A DNA stretch of 51,657 nucleotides from Actinomycetota bacterium (GTDB taxonomy: Bacteria; Actinomycetota; Acidimicrobiia; Acidimicrobiales; RAAP-2). The stretch lies in contig JAJPJD010000033.1 of the NCBI GenBank assembly GCA_021324355.1, positions 1 to 51,657 of the forward strand, in the 5' to 3' direction. How positions within the stretch are numbered: the first letter of the stretch is position 1; each line of letters opens with the position of its first letter. Below, piece by piece: positions 14,044-21,691 of this stretch. The translations under genes and the position numbers were made by a program. The notes under the pieces were generated by a model, which saw only the letters and a list, made by a program, of their open reading frames with translations, had not been told where the DNA came from and made no database searches.

Positions 14044-14122
14044 CTCCTTCACTCTCCGTGAGATCCTGGACGTTCGGGTCAAACTGACCGACTACCGACA
14101 CCCAAGCCTCAATATCTTGCTC

Positions 14123-14142
14123 GGTTGCAGTTTTGGTTGCAC
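14123..14142 (+). repeat. Right copy of paired GGTTGCA repeat
   Basis: GGTTGCAG at 14123 and GGTTGCAC at 14135 are 12 bp apart and 57 bp inside the right att copy. They match the spacing at 1255/1267 and 6619/6631. These are probable arm-type integrase sites. Confidence 0.6.
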
Positions 14143-14198
14143 TGGCCCCTGTCGGACCCGACCCTACTCGGCGCCACAGCCCCTGAACTGGGAATTTC

Positions 14199-14246
14199 GG
14201 TGGAGGCGATGGGACTTGAACCCACGAACCTCTTGACTGCCAGTCA
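14199..14246. repeat. Right attachment site, 48-bp direct repeat
   Basis: Identical to 1091-1138. Forty-six of the 48 bases lie inside the tRNA-Ala gene (anticodon arm through acceptor 3' strand), so integration leaves the tRNA intact. Confidence 0.93.
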
Positions 14247-14274
14247 AGCGCTCTACCAGCTGAGCTACGCCCCC
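14201..14274 (-). tRNA. tRNA-Ala (anticodon GGC)
   Basis: The minus strand folds as a 74-nt tRNA: acceptor GGGGGCG with CGCCTCC and discriminator A, D arm GCTC/GAGC, anticodon stem CTTGA/TCAAG with loop CTGGCAG (anticodon GGC, reading GCC Ala), and T arm GTGGG/CCCAT with loop TTCAAGT. The G3:U70 pair, the alanine identity element, is present. The genomic 3' end is ACCG rather than ACCA, so the CCA end must be completed enzymatically. A TAGCCT -10-like hexamer lies at 14287-14292 on the same strand. The gene is the integration target of the element. Confidence 0.97.
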
Positions 14275-14320
14275 GTCGGGACAAACAGGCTAGCAGCCGG
14301 AGGCGATCCGAAAGCCGGCA

Positions 14321-15199
14321 TCACCTCGAAGTCGAGGCCCCGCTAGCGTCGTCGCCCTGCTCGGAGCCTCCTTCGGGGATAGGCCGTCCGGAATCGCGCC
14401 AGGCCACGGCCTCATGGAAACCCTGCGTCGCTGCCAGCTGTTGGAACCAGCGGCCTTCGGGAGTGTGTCGGGCGATCCCGTCGAACAGTGTCGCCAGCAT
14501 CTGGCTCCCTTCCAGGCCCATCTGGTCGTAGGCCTGGTTGATCAGCAGCTTCTGCATGGCGAGCTGGTTGGTCGGCACACCAGCAATGCGTTCTGCCAGC
14601 TCGTCGACCCGGGCGTCGAGCTGGTCGCCGGGGACCGACTCGAGCACGAGCCCCCAAGCGGCAGCCTGCCTGCCGTCGATCGTGTCTCCGGTAAGAAGCA
14701 TCCGTTTGGCCCTCTCGGCCCCAAGTCGGTAGGCCCACATTGCCGTGGTCGGGCAGCCCCACACTCTGGCGGGCATGTACCCGATCCTGGCATCGTCGGC
14801 CATGACCACGAGGTCGCAGCACAGCGCGATATCGCTCCCACCGGCCACCGCGTGCCCTTGAACCTTGCAGATTGTCGGTTTGAGCGATCGGAACAAGCTC
14901 ATGAAGTCTTCCGTCGTCCGTTTCATGACGCGGTAATCCTTGATCGGGTCCCACACCGCCCGTTGTGTCCCACGTCCTGCTTCGGCATAGTCCTTCAGGT
15001 CGTAGCCAGCGCAGAAGGACCTCCCGGCGCCGGACACCACGATGACGTGCACGCCGGGGTCGTCGTTCGCCAGTTGCACCGCGTGGCGGATCTCGCCTGG
15101 CATCGCCTGGTTGATCGCGTTCAACCGTTCCGGCCGGTTGAGCGTCAGACGGGCCTTACGACCGGTCACCTCGTAGGTGATGGCGGTGAACTCGCTCAG
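14321..15199 (-). CDS. Crotonase/enoyl-CoA hydratase-family protein
   Basis: The 292-residue protein has the crotonase fold signatures: SGAGRSFCAGYDLKDYA (oxyanion hole, CoA binding) and GHAVAGGSDIALCCDLVVMA. The two catalytic Glu positions of classical enoyl-CoA hydratase appear changed: the first reads GGSDIAL (Asp) and the second falls in IGYMPARVWGCP (Ala). Hydration activity is therefore doubtful; isomerase, hydrolase or other CoA chemistry is possible. The start is best placed at a CTG at 15199 because AAGGAGG lies seven bases upstream and family similarity begins there; the frame is open further upstream and a GTG there cannot be excluded. It stands alone, facing the tRNA. Confidence 0.8.
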   Translation of the reverse strand: MSEFTAITYEVTGRKARLTLNRPERLNAINQAMPGEIRHAVQLANDDPGVHVIVVSGAGRSFCAGYDLKDYAEAGRGTQRAVWDPIKDYRVMKRTTEDFMSLFRSLKPTICKVQGHAVAGGSDIALCCDLVVMADDARIGYMPARVWGCPTTAMWAYRLGAERAKRMLLTGDTIDGRQAAAWGLVLESVPGDQLDARVDELAERIAGVPTNQLAMQKLLINQAYDQMGLEGSQMLATLFDGIARHTPEGRWFQQLAATQGFHEAVAWRDSGRPIPEGGSEQGDDASGASTSR

Positions 15200-15520
15200 C
15201 GCCCTACCTCCTTGTTCTGAGGTCGCGGGCCGTCTTCGCTTGGGGGCAGTGACTGGGACCTCGGCCCTTCGTCCTGGCACCCAACGCCGAGACCGCCGGA
15301 GACTCGGTGCCGCCAATCGACCTCGTCGGCACCCTGGGATTGTCGCGCCATTCGGCTCTCAACGATGCAGCCGGCCCAGTCGGGGTCGCCCCGGCGCGAC
15401 AACTGCCCCCCTGGAGGAGCTGGTCGGTCTATGGACCCGGCCCAGGGCAGATAGCCTGTCCTCCTCACCTTCCGGGTCCCGAGTGGCCAGGGGCCCCGTT
15501 GGCTTCATTACGATTTGACG
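15200..15520. other. Intergenic region between divergent crotonase and leuS genes
   Basis: No gene is recognised in these 321 bases. The left end holds the crotonase ribosome site (AAGGAGG on the minus strand, 15207-15213). The right end holds the leuS -10-like hexamer at 15509-15514. I searched for T-box hallmarks and a leucine leader peptide and found no convincing one. Confidence 0.5.
15509..15514 (+). promoter_or_regulatory. Leaderless -10 of leuS
   Basis: TACGAT followed by exactly six bases and ATG 15521 matches the TANNNT-N6-start pattern seen at several genes in this window. No clear -35 is seen. Confidence 0.5.
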
Positions 15521-18004
15521 ATGGCGCGGGCCTACGACGTCGGAGCTGTCGAGCGGAAATGGCAGGACCGCTGGCAGGCCGAGGGCACCTACGCAGTGGA
15601 CAACGACGACCCCCGGCCGCGCTTTTACTGCCTGTGCATGTACCCGTACCCGTCCGGACCGGCCCACCAGGGCCACGTGCGCAACTACACCTTCGGTGAT
15701 CTGGTGGTTCGGTACCGGACCATGAACGGGTACGCGGTGCTCTCGCCCATCGGCTTCGACTCGTTCGGCCTCCCGGCCGAGAACGCCGCCATCCGGACCG
15801 GCACCCACCCCAGGGTGTTCACCGACGAGCGCATCGCCGAGCTCAAAGAGTCCCTGGTCCGGCTGGGAGCGGTGTACGACTGGCGGCGGGAGCTGCGAAG
15901 CCACGACCCCGAGTACATGCGGTGGAACCAGCTCATCTTCCTGCGGTTCCTCGAAGCTGGCCTCGCCTACCGGGCCAGCGCGCAGGTCAACTGGTGCCCT
16001 GGGTGCCAGACCGTGCTCGCCAATGAGCAGGTCCTCTCCGACGGGCGCTGCGAGCGGTCGGGGGACCTGGTCCAAAAGCGGGACCTCGAGCAGTGGTTCC
16101 TGCGCATCACCCGCTACGCCGACGATCTCCTGGAGGCGCTGGACGACCTCGACTGGCCCGAGCGGGTGAAGGTGATGCAACGCAACTGGATCGGCCGCTC
16201 CGAGGGGGCCGAGTTCGACCTGGCGGTCCAAGGTCCTGACGGGCGGCCGACCGGCCGATCGCTGCGAGTGTTCACCACCAGGCCCGACACCAGCTTCGGG
16301 ATGACCTACGCGGTGGTTGCCCCGGAGCACCCGATGGTGGAAGAGCTGACCACTTCTGAGCAGCGACCGGCAGTCGAGGCGCTGGTCGCCCAGGCCCGAG
16401 CGACCAGCGAGATCGAACGGATGCGGGCGGCCGAGCCGGGAGCAGAGCTGGCCAAGCGGGGAGCCTTCACCGGCAGCTACGTGATCAACCCGTTCAACGA
16501 TCAGCCGGTGCCGGTCTACGTGGCCGACTACGTCCTCATGGGGTATGGGACCGGGGCAATCATGGCCGTGCCGGCGGAAGACGAGCGTGACTTCGCCTTT
16601 GCTCAGGCCTACGACCTGCCGGTGGTGCGGACGGTACGGCCGCCCGAGTCCTTCCGGGGCGGCGCGTACACCGGGGAGGGGGAGAAGGTCAACAGCGGAT
16701 TCCTGGACGGCCTGGACGTGCCCACCGCCAAGGAGCGTGCCATCGAGTGGCTGGAGGCCCGAGGGATCGGCACCCGCAAGGTCAACTACCGGCTTCGGGA
16801 CTGGCTGGTCTCCCGTCAACGGTTCTGGGGCTGTCCGATCCCGGTCGTCTACTGCCCCGACGACGGCATCGTCGGGGTGCCCGAGGAGGAGCTCCCGGTC
16901 CTTGCTCCCGACGATGTCGAGTTCCTCCCAAGCGGTCAGTCGCCACTGGCCTCGCACGAGGGGTTCTTGCGTACGACCTGCCCGAAGTGTGGGGGACCAG
17001 CTCGCCGTGAGACCGACACCATGGACACCTTCGTCGACTCCAGCTGGTACTTCCTACGCTTCTGCAATCCGTGGTGGCGCGAAGGCCCGATCGACCCGGA
17101 GGCTGCCCGCCGGTGGATGCCGGTGGACGAGTACATCGGCGGCGTCGAGCACGCGATCTTGCACCTGCTGTATGCCCGCTTCTACCAGCGCGCGCTCATC
17201 GACGTCGGTCTGCTCCCGGACGTTGGGCGAGAGCCGTTCCGGCACCTCTTCGCCCAGGGGATGATCCGCATGGACGGGACGAAGATGTCCAAGTCCAAGG
17301 GCAACCTGATTGCCCCGTCCACCTACTACGAACGGGTGGGGGCCGACGCCCTGCGGCTGTTCCACCTCTTCGTCGGCCCACCGCAGGACGACGTGGACTG
17401 GAACGACCAAGCCGACGAGATCATCGACGGCTGCGGCCGGTTCTTGGACCGGGTCTGGCGGTCGCTGCTGGAGGCTCCTGTCCCGGCAAGGTCGGGGGAT
17501 CCGACCAAGGGCGACCTCGAGCTCCGCCGGGTTGTGCACCGGACGATCAAGGCAGTGTCCGAAGACATCGAACGGTGGTCGTTCAACACCGCGGTTGCCC
17601 ACTGCCAGGAGCTCTCCAACGCCCTCATCCGTTACCAGCGGTCCGAGGCCGGCCCCCACCGGGAGGTCTTCGACGAGGCTGCCGACGCGCTCGTGCTGCT
17701 GCTCGCGCCCATGGCACCGCACGTGAGCGCCGAGATTTGGGAGCGCCGTCACCCTGGGGGTCCCGAGGTGCACCGTCAGCAGTGGCCGACCTTCGATCCC
17801 GAGCTGGTCGCCGAGGAGCGGGTCACGATGGTGGTCCAGGTCAGCGGGAAGGTGCGCGACCGGATCGAGGTCTCCCCTTCGATCACCCCCGCCGACGCCG
17901 AGGCCCTCGCGCTGGCCTCGCCTCGGGTCCGGGCGGTCTTGGGAGACCGAGCGCCCCAGCGGGTGGTGGTGCGTCCACCGAACCTGGTCAACGTCGTGCC
18001 ATAA
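15521..18004 (+). CDS. leuS: Leucyl-tRNA synthetase
   Basis: The 827-residue class I synthetase charges tRNA-Leu. Visible signatures: the HIGH-type motif as PYPSGPAHQGHVRNY (about 45), the CP1 editing domain in the middle (VFTTRPDTSFGMTY, YGTGAIMAVPAEDERD), zinc-like CPKC before TDTMDTFVDSSWYF, and KMSKSKGN (about 588). The C-terminal anticodon-binding part ends at 18004. Length is normal for bacterial LeuRS. ATG 15521 is preferred over the in-frame TTG at 15515 because it lies six bases from the -10 box and starts at MARAYDVGAVERKWQ, the family N-terminus. A YgjP-like gene follows ten bases later in the same direction. Confidence 0.97.
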   Translation: MARAYDVGAVERKWQDRWQAEGTYAVDNDDPRPRFYCLCMYPYPSGPAHQGHVRNYTFGDLVVRYRTMNGYAVLSPIGFDSFGLPAENAAIRTGTHPRVFTDERIAELKESLVRLGAVYDWRRELRSHDPEYMRWNQLIFLRFLEAGLAYRASAQVNWCPGCQTVLANEQVLSDGRCERSGDLVQKRDLEQWFLRITRYADDLLEALDDLDWPERVKVMQRNWIGRSEGAEFDLAVQGPDGRPTGRSLRVFTTRPDTSFGMTYAVVAPEHPMVEELTTSEQRPAVEALVAQARATSEIERMRAAEPGAELAKRGAFTGSYVINPFNDQPVPVYVADYVLMGYGTGAIMAVPAEDERDFAFAQAYDLPVVRTVRPPESFRGGAYTGEGEKVNSGFLDGLDVPTAKERAIEWLEARGIGTRKVNYRLRDWLVSRQRFWGCPIPVVYCPDDGIVGVPEEELPVLAPDDVEFLPSGQSPLASHEGFLRTTCPKCGGPARRETDTMDTFVDSSWYFLRFCNPWWREGPIDPEAARRWMPVDEYIGGVEHAILHLLYARFYQRALIDVGLLPDVGREPFRHLFAQGMIRMDGTKMSKSKGNLIAPSTYYERVGADALRLFHLFVGPPQDDVDWNDQADEIIDGCGRFLDRVWRSLLEAPVPARSGDPTKGDLELRRVVHRTIKAVSEDIERWSFNTAVAHCQELSNALIRYQRSEAGPHREVFDEAADALVLLLAPMAPHVSAEIWERRHPGGPEVHRQQWPTFDPELVAEERVTMVVQVSGKVRDRIEVSPSITPADAEALALASPRVRAVLGDRAPQRVVVRPPNLVNVVP

Positions 18005-18014
18005 ATAGAGCGCC

Positions 18015-18638
18015 ATGGGCCTCGGCCAACAGCCGCTCTTCGAGATCGACCAGGACCGGGCGCCGGCTCGCCATCGGCCCCCCACCGTCGCCGCTCCAGG
18101 CCCGGCCGGCGATGGGCCCGGGGTCGCGGTGGAGGTTCGCACCTCGAACCGGCGGCGCAAGACCGCCACCGCCTACTGGGACGCCGGGCGGGTGGTGGTG
18201 CTCCTGCCCAGCCACCTGCGGGGCAGTGAGCGCGCCGCCATGGTCGACTGGCTGGTGGCCCGGGTGGTGGCCCGGCGCGGGGTCCGGGCGGCCGACGACG
18301 AATCGCTCCGGCGCCGGGCGCTCGAGCTGGCAGCCCGGTACGTCCCCAATGCGGTCCCGGCCTCGGTCCGCTGGGTGACCAACCAGCACAAGCGCTGGGG
18401 TTCGTGCACCGCCGAGTCCGGGGAGATCCGGATCTCCCACCACCTCCAGCAGGTCCCCGACTGGGTCCTCGACGCGGTCTTGGTCCACGAGCTGGCGCAC
18501 CTGATCCACCCGGACCACTCGCCGCGCTTCTACGAGCTGGCCGAGCGCTTCCCTCGGCACCAGGAAGCCTCGAGCTTCCTCGAGGGCTACGCGCTGGGTC
18601 TCGGTGCCGGGGCCGTCTTGCCTACGGGATCTGCTTGA
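18015..18638 (+). CDS. YgjP-like metallopeptidase domain protein (DUF45)
   Basis: The 207-residue protein has the YgjP/WLM gluzincin pattern: VRWVTNQHKRWGSCTAESGE, then DAVLVHELAHLIHPDHSPRF, where HELAH supplies two zinc ligands and the Glu, and the DH of the next segment supplies the third His. These proteins are often linked to nucleic-acid metabolism, but the substrate is unknown. The gene probably shares the leuS transcript. Its 3' end overlaps the convergent LLM gene by 17 bases. Confidence 0.85.
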   Translation: MGLGQQPLFEIDQDRAPARHRPPTVAAPGPAGDGPGVAVEVRTSNRRRKTATAYWDAGRVVVLLPSHLRGSERAAMVDWLVARVVARRGVRAADDESLRRRALELAARYVPNAVPASVRWVTNQHKRWGSCTAESGEIRISHHLQQVPDWVLDAVLVHELAHLIHPDHSPRFYELAERFPRHQEASSFLEGYALGLGAGAVLPTGSA

Positions 18639-19632
18639 AGGCCGCCAGCACCGCTCCGAAGTCCTCGGCCGCCATCGGGTAGGGCGCGTAGAAGCTGAAT
18701 CGGTCGACCAGCCCGCCGAACCGCTCGGCAACCTTGGCCGGGACCTCGTCGATCGGGCCGACCACCGCGAACGCGTCCAGCATCTCGTCGGTGATCAGCT
18801 CGCCCATCGCTTCCCACTCGCCCCGCTTGGACATCGTGTTCAGGCGGTCGCCGACTTCGCCCCAGCCGTGCAGCTCAAGAACGCCGCGATAGGCCGGTGT
18901 CGAGCCATAGAAGGCGATCTGTCGTTTGGTTGCCTTCTTGGCCTCCTCGAACTGGTCGCCCTCCCCGGTCACGACGAAGCCGGGGTAGGCCACGGTCAGG
19001 TCCTGACGGGTCTTGCCGGCCCGCGCTGCGCCTCGCTCGAGCGCCGGGATGGTCACCTCCCGCAGGTACCGGTAGGTGGTGAAGCCGTGGACGATCATCC
19101 CGTCACCGGCCTCCCCGGCCACCTCGGTCATTCGCTCGCCGACCGCGGCCAGGATGACCCGGGGCCGCCCGTAGGGGTTGGGGCCCGGGTTGAAGAACGG
19201 AGTCATGAGGGTGTGGGTGTAGAACTCCCCTCGGAAGTCGAGCTTGGTCCCGTTCTCCCAGCAGTCCCAGATGGCTCGGATGGCAAGCAGCATCTCGCGC
19301 ATCCGCGCGGCCGGACGCGACCACTCCATGGAGAACCGCTTGGTGATGTGGGGCTTGATCTGGGACCCCAGGCCGAGGATGAAGCGGCCCTTGGAGATGA
19401 GCTGGAGGTCGTTGGCCACCATGGCCAGGTTCATCGGGTTGCGGGCGAAAGCCACTGCGATCGCGGTTCCGAGCTCGATGCGCTCGGTCGCCTCGGCTGC
19501 GATGGCCAGCGGCAGGAAGGGATCGTGGCCGGTCTCGGCGGCCCAGGCGCCGTCGTAGCCGAGTGCCTCCACCTCCCGGGCCGCGTCAGCGATCCCACTC
19601 GGGCTGAACCCGATCCCGCCGTCAATCTTCAT
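18622..19632 (-). CDS. LLM-class F420-dependent oxidoreductase
   Basis: The 336-residue protein is a luciferase-like monooxygenase-fold enzyme: GIADAAREVEALGYDGAWAA at the N-terminus, IELGTAIAVAFARNPMNLA, then GRFILGLGSQIKPHI and the C-terminal VGPIDEVPAKVAERFGG. In actinobacteria, members of this subgroup usually use coenzyme F420 rather than FMN to oxidise or reduce alcohols, aldehydes or CoA-linked intermediates. The substrate cannot be told. It lies upstream of nothing in its own direction and next to PAC2 and APH-family genes on the same strand, forming a possible leftward unit 21607 to 18622. Confidence 0.88.
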   Translation of the reverse strand: MKIDGGIGFSPSGIADAAREVEALGYDGAWAAETGHDPFLPLAIAAEATERIELGTAIAVAFARNPMNLAMVANDLQLISKGRFILGLGSQIKPHITKRFSMEWSRPAARMREMLLAIRAIWDCWENGTKLDFRGEFYTHTLMTPFFNPGPNPYGRPRVILAAVGERMTEVAGEAGDGMIVHGFTTYRYLREVTIPALERGAARAGKTRQDLTVAYPGFVVTGEGDQFEEAKKATKRQIAFYGSTPAYRGVLELHGWGEVGDRLNTMSKRGEWEAMGELITDEMLDAFAVVGPIDEVPAKVAERFGGLVDRFSFYAPYPMAAEDFGAVLAAFKQIP

Positions 19633-19671
19633 GCTCCGCTCCCTTCTGCGGCGCCGCCACTGGGCGCATCC

Positions 19672-20556
19672 TCACCGCTCCTCGCCTCGGAGGAACTTCT
19701 CCAACTCGGCAGCCAGCTCGTCCCCCGAAGGCAGCGTCTCGATGCCGAGCGCGTTCCCCTCCGAGGCATCCACCGCCTGCTCGAGCTTGCGCACCATCTC
19801 CGCGTGGTCCCGGTTTGACGCGATGACCTCGTCGATCTGTCGACGGGAGGCGTCCGCCGCTCGCCGGAGCTCAGAGGTGTCATAGGCGAGGCCAGCGATT
19901 CGGCACAGCCCGTCGATCAGGGCGGCCGAGGCCTCAGGGAAGGCCATGGCCGCAAGGTAGTGAGGCACCCTCGCCCACAGCGTGACCATGTCGATGCCCG
20001 CCTCGGCGAACCCGATCTCGAGGGCAGCACCGATGCCGGCAGGGACCTCGAGCTCGCCCCGGGTCCGACCGACCCGGTCAATGAGCTCGGAGGCCGTCGG
20101 GGGAGCGGTGGCCACCAGGCGGACCGGTCGGGTGTGGGGGGCGGGCGCCGGGAACGCCCCGAGGCCGACCACCAACCGGACCCCGAAGTGGCGGGCCAGC
20201 TCGACGCAGGCGGCGACGAAGCTGCGCCAGCGAAAGTCCGGCTCCGGTCCCACCAGGAACATGACGTCATTGCCGGCCAGATCGTGCCCAGCCCGCAACT
20301 GGGTCTGGGGCCACGTCATCTCGGTGGTGACGCCGTCAAGGAGGCGCACCACCGGGCGCCGGGCCCGCTGGTCCAAGAAGTGCTCGCCGTCGAAGGTGGC
20401 CAGCAGCTCGCTGTCGCCGGCCCCCACCATGGTGGCCACGGCGGTCGCCGCGCCCAGCCCGGCGTCCACCCAGCCCTCCAGTGCGACGACGAGCACGGGA
20501 CGATCCAGGAGGCGTTCGTGGTGCAGCCGGTAGAGGGTCTCGTCCTCCGGGCTCAT
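19672..20556 (-). CDS. PAC2 family protein
   Basis: The 294-residue protein begins with LLDRPVLVVALEGWVDAGLG and contains FDGEHFLDQRARRP, NDVMFLVGPEPDFRW and LIDRVGRTRGELEVP, the arrangement of the PAC2 (proteasome assembly chaperone 2-like) family of actinobacteria. The bacterial members have no firmly assigned role, although a link with proteasome or ATP-grasp function is discussed. The ATG at 20556 is chosen because the family N-terminus starts there; the frame remains open upstream. The C-terminus is a charged helix. Confidence 0.85.
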   Translation of the reverse strand: MSPEDETLYRLHHERLLDRPVLVVALEGWVDAGLGAATAVATMVGAGDSELLATFDGEHFLDQRARRPVVRLLDGVTTEMTWPQTQLRAGHDLAGNDVMFLVGPEPDFRWRSFVAACVELARHFGVRLVVGLGAFPAPAPHTRPVRLVATAPPTASELIDRVGRTRGELEVPAGIGAALEIGFAEAGIDMVTLWARVPHYLAAMAFPEASAALIDGLCRIAGLAYDTSELRRAADASRRQIDEVIASNRDHAEMVRKLEQAVDASEGNALGIETLPSGDELAAELEKFLRGEER

Positions 20557-20572
20557 CGGCCCCGGCGTCCGG

Positions 20573-21607
20573 TCACCAGGCCGCGAGGTTCTCGGCCGCG
20601 GTGGTGGCGAGCCGTCGGACCGTCTGGGGGTATCCCTCGAACCCACCGGTGTCGCCACCGCCGGCCCCGCCGAGGTACCGGGCGTAGACGCTCTGCATGA
20701 TGCAGGCGAGCTTCCAGTACCCGAAGGCGGTGAAGAAGGGGAGGTCCGAGACGTCTCGACCCGAGACCGTGGCGTAGCGCTCGACGAGGTCCTGGCGCCG
20801 AGCCATCCCCGGCGCCATCGTGGCCGAGCCACCCACCGCCCCGCCCTCGTCGGTGCGGTCGTTCCAGTAGACCATGAGCAGGCCGAGGTCGGCCATCGGG
20901 TCGCCGAGCGTGCACAGCTCCCAGTCCAGGATCGCCCGTACCCGGGCGTCGTCGTTGAACACGGTGTTGTCCAACCGGTAGTCGCCGTGGACGATCCCGA
21001 CCCCCCGCTGCTCGGGGATGCGGCGGGCGAGCTCGCTGCCGACCCGCTCGACCAGTCCGTCGTAGTCGTCGCCGCCGACGATGCCGTTGCGGAACTGCTC
21101 GCTCCAGCGCCGGATCTGGCGCTCGATGTACCCGTCCCGCCGGGCCAGGTCGCCCAGTCCGACCTCGTCGGGGTCGATCCGGTGGAGGGCAGCCAGGGTC
21201 TCGGCCAGGTTCATGCCGATCTCGAAGCGCTGGTCCGGGGCGAACGCCGCCACCACCTGCTCGGCGGTCCGAAGGATGTGGCCCTCGACGAACTCCATGA
21301 CGTAGAAGGGCGCCTGGTTGACCGCCTCGTCGGTGCACAGTCCGATCGCGGTGGCGACCGGGATCCCGGCCGGCCCGAGGGCACTGATGATCCGGTGCTC
21401 TCGCCCCATGTCGTGGGCGGTGGGCAGGACGTGGCTGACCGGTGGTCGTCGCAACGCCCACTGGTGCCCACCGGCGTCACGAACCCGGAAGGTCAGGTTC
21501 GACCGACCCCCGGCGATCAGCTGGAACTCGAGCGGGAGGACCACCCCGTCCACGTGCTCCACGAACCAGTGCGAGACCTTCTCTTCGTCGATTCCCCTGA
21601 CCGCCAC
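20573..21607 (-). CDS. APH-family phosphotransferase
   Basis: The 344-residue kinase-like protein has the APH fold: GGRSNLTFRVRDAGGHQWAL (nucleotide-binding Lys region replaced by Arg in the ALRRPP strand), the catalytic VHGDYRLDNTVFN (about 208), and DWELCTLGDPMADLG (about 232) for metal binding. In actinobacteria this subgroup is often encoded with acyl-CoA dehydrogenases and may phosphorylate lipid alcohols rather than antibiotics. The GTG at 21607 is preferred; ATG 21661 is an alternative. It is divergent from the thioredoxin gene with under 90 bases between starts. Confidence 0.85.
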   Translation of the reverse strand: MAVRGIDEEKVSHWFVEHVDGVVLPLEFQLIAGGRSNLTFRVRDAGGHQWALRRPPVSHVLPTAHDMGREHRIISALGPAGIPVATAIGLCTDEAVNQAPFYVMEFVEGHILRTAEQVVAAFAPDQRFEIGMNLAETLAALHRIDPDEVGLGDLARRDGYIERQIRRWSEQFRNGIVGGDDYDGLVERVGSELARRIPEQRGVGIVHGDYRLDNTVFNDDARVRAILDWELCTLGDPMADLGLLMVYWNDRTDEGGAVGGSATMAPGMARRQDLVERYATVSGRDVSDLPFFTAFGYWKLACIMQSVYARYLGGAGGGDTGGFEGYPQTVRRLATTAAENLAAW

Positions 21608-21678
21608 GGTGAGAGACGATAGTGGGTCCCCCAAGATCGGTCCCAGGCTGGGGTGGCCCATGGTCCGGGGCCGCCAGG

Positions 21679-21684
21679 TAGCCT
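21679..21684 (+). promoter_or_regulatory. Leaderless -10 of the thioredoxin-TPR gene
   Basis: TAGCCT lies seven bases before ATG 21692, within the divergent gap with the APH-family gene. This is the TANNNT-start arrangement found elsewhere in the window. Confidence 0.45.
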
Positions 21685-21691
21685 CCCGGGC

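Larger units (their letters stand above)
1091..14246. mobile_element. Integrated phage-satellite-like element in tRNA-Ala
   Basis: The element is bounded by a perfect 48-bp direct repeat (1091-1138 and 14199-14246), the right copy being part of an intact tRNA-Ala gene. The period is 13,108 bp. It encodes a tyrosine integrase next to the left end, an excisionase-like HTH protein, prim-pol and DUF3631 replication proteins, many small overlapping genes, a TerS-like protein and a tail-like protein, plus a right-end cargo region. No large terminase, portal, capsid, protease, tape measure, lysis or conjugation (FtsK/Tra) gene is present. This content and size match phage satellites (PICI-type, or phiRv1/phiRv2 of Mycobacterium tuberculosis) better than a complete prophage or an actinomycete integrative conjugative element. 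A decayed prophage remains possible. Confidence 0.85.

Noticed and set aside
15200-15520. T-box or leucine attenuator before leuS
   Set aside because: No T-box core, no run of Leu codons in a leader peptide and no clear antiterminator; a leaderless -10 next to the ATG argues against a long leader.
15359-16957. Long minus-strand open frame inside leuS
   Set aside because: Antisense shadow of a high-GC gene; leuS has complete synthetase motifs on the plus strand. The same holds for long antisense frames in dinG, the CNNM gene, ppdK and others.
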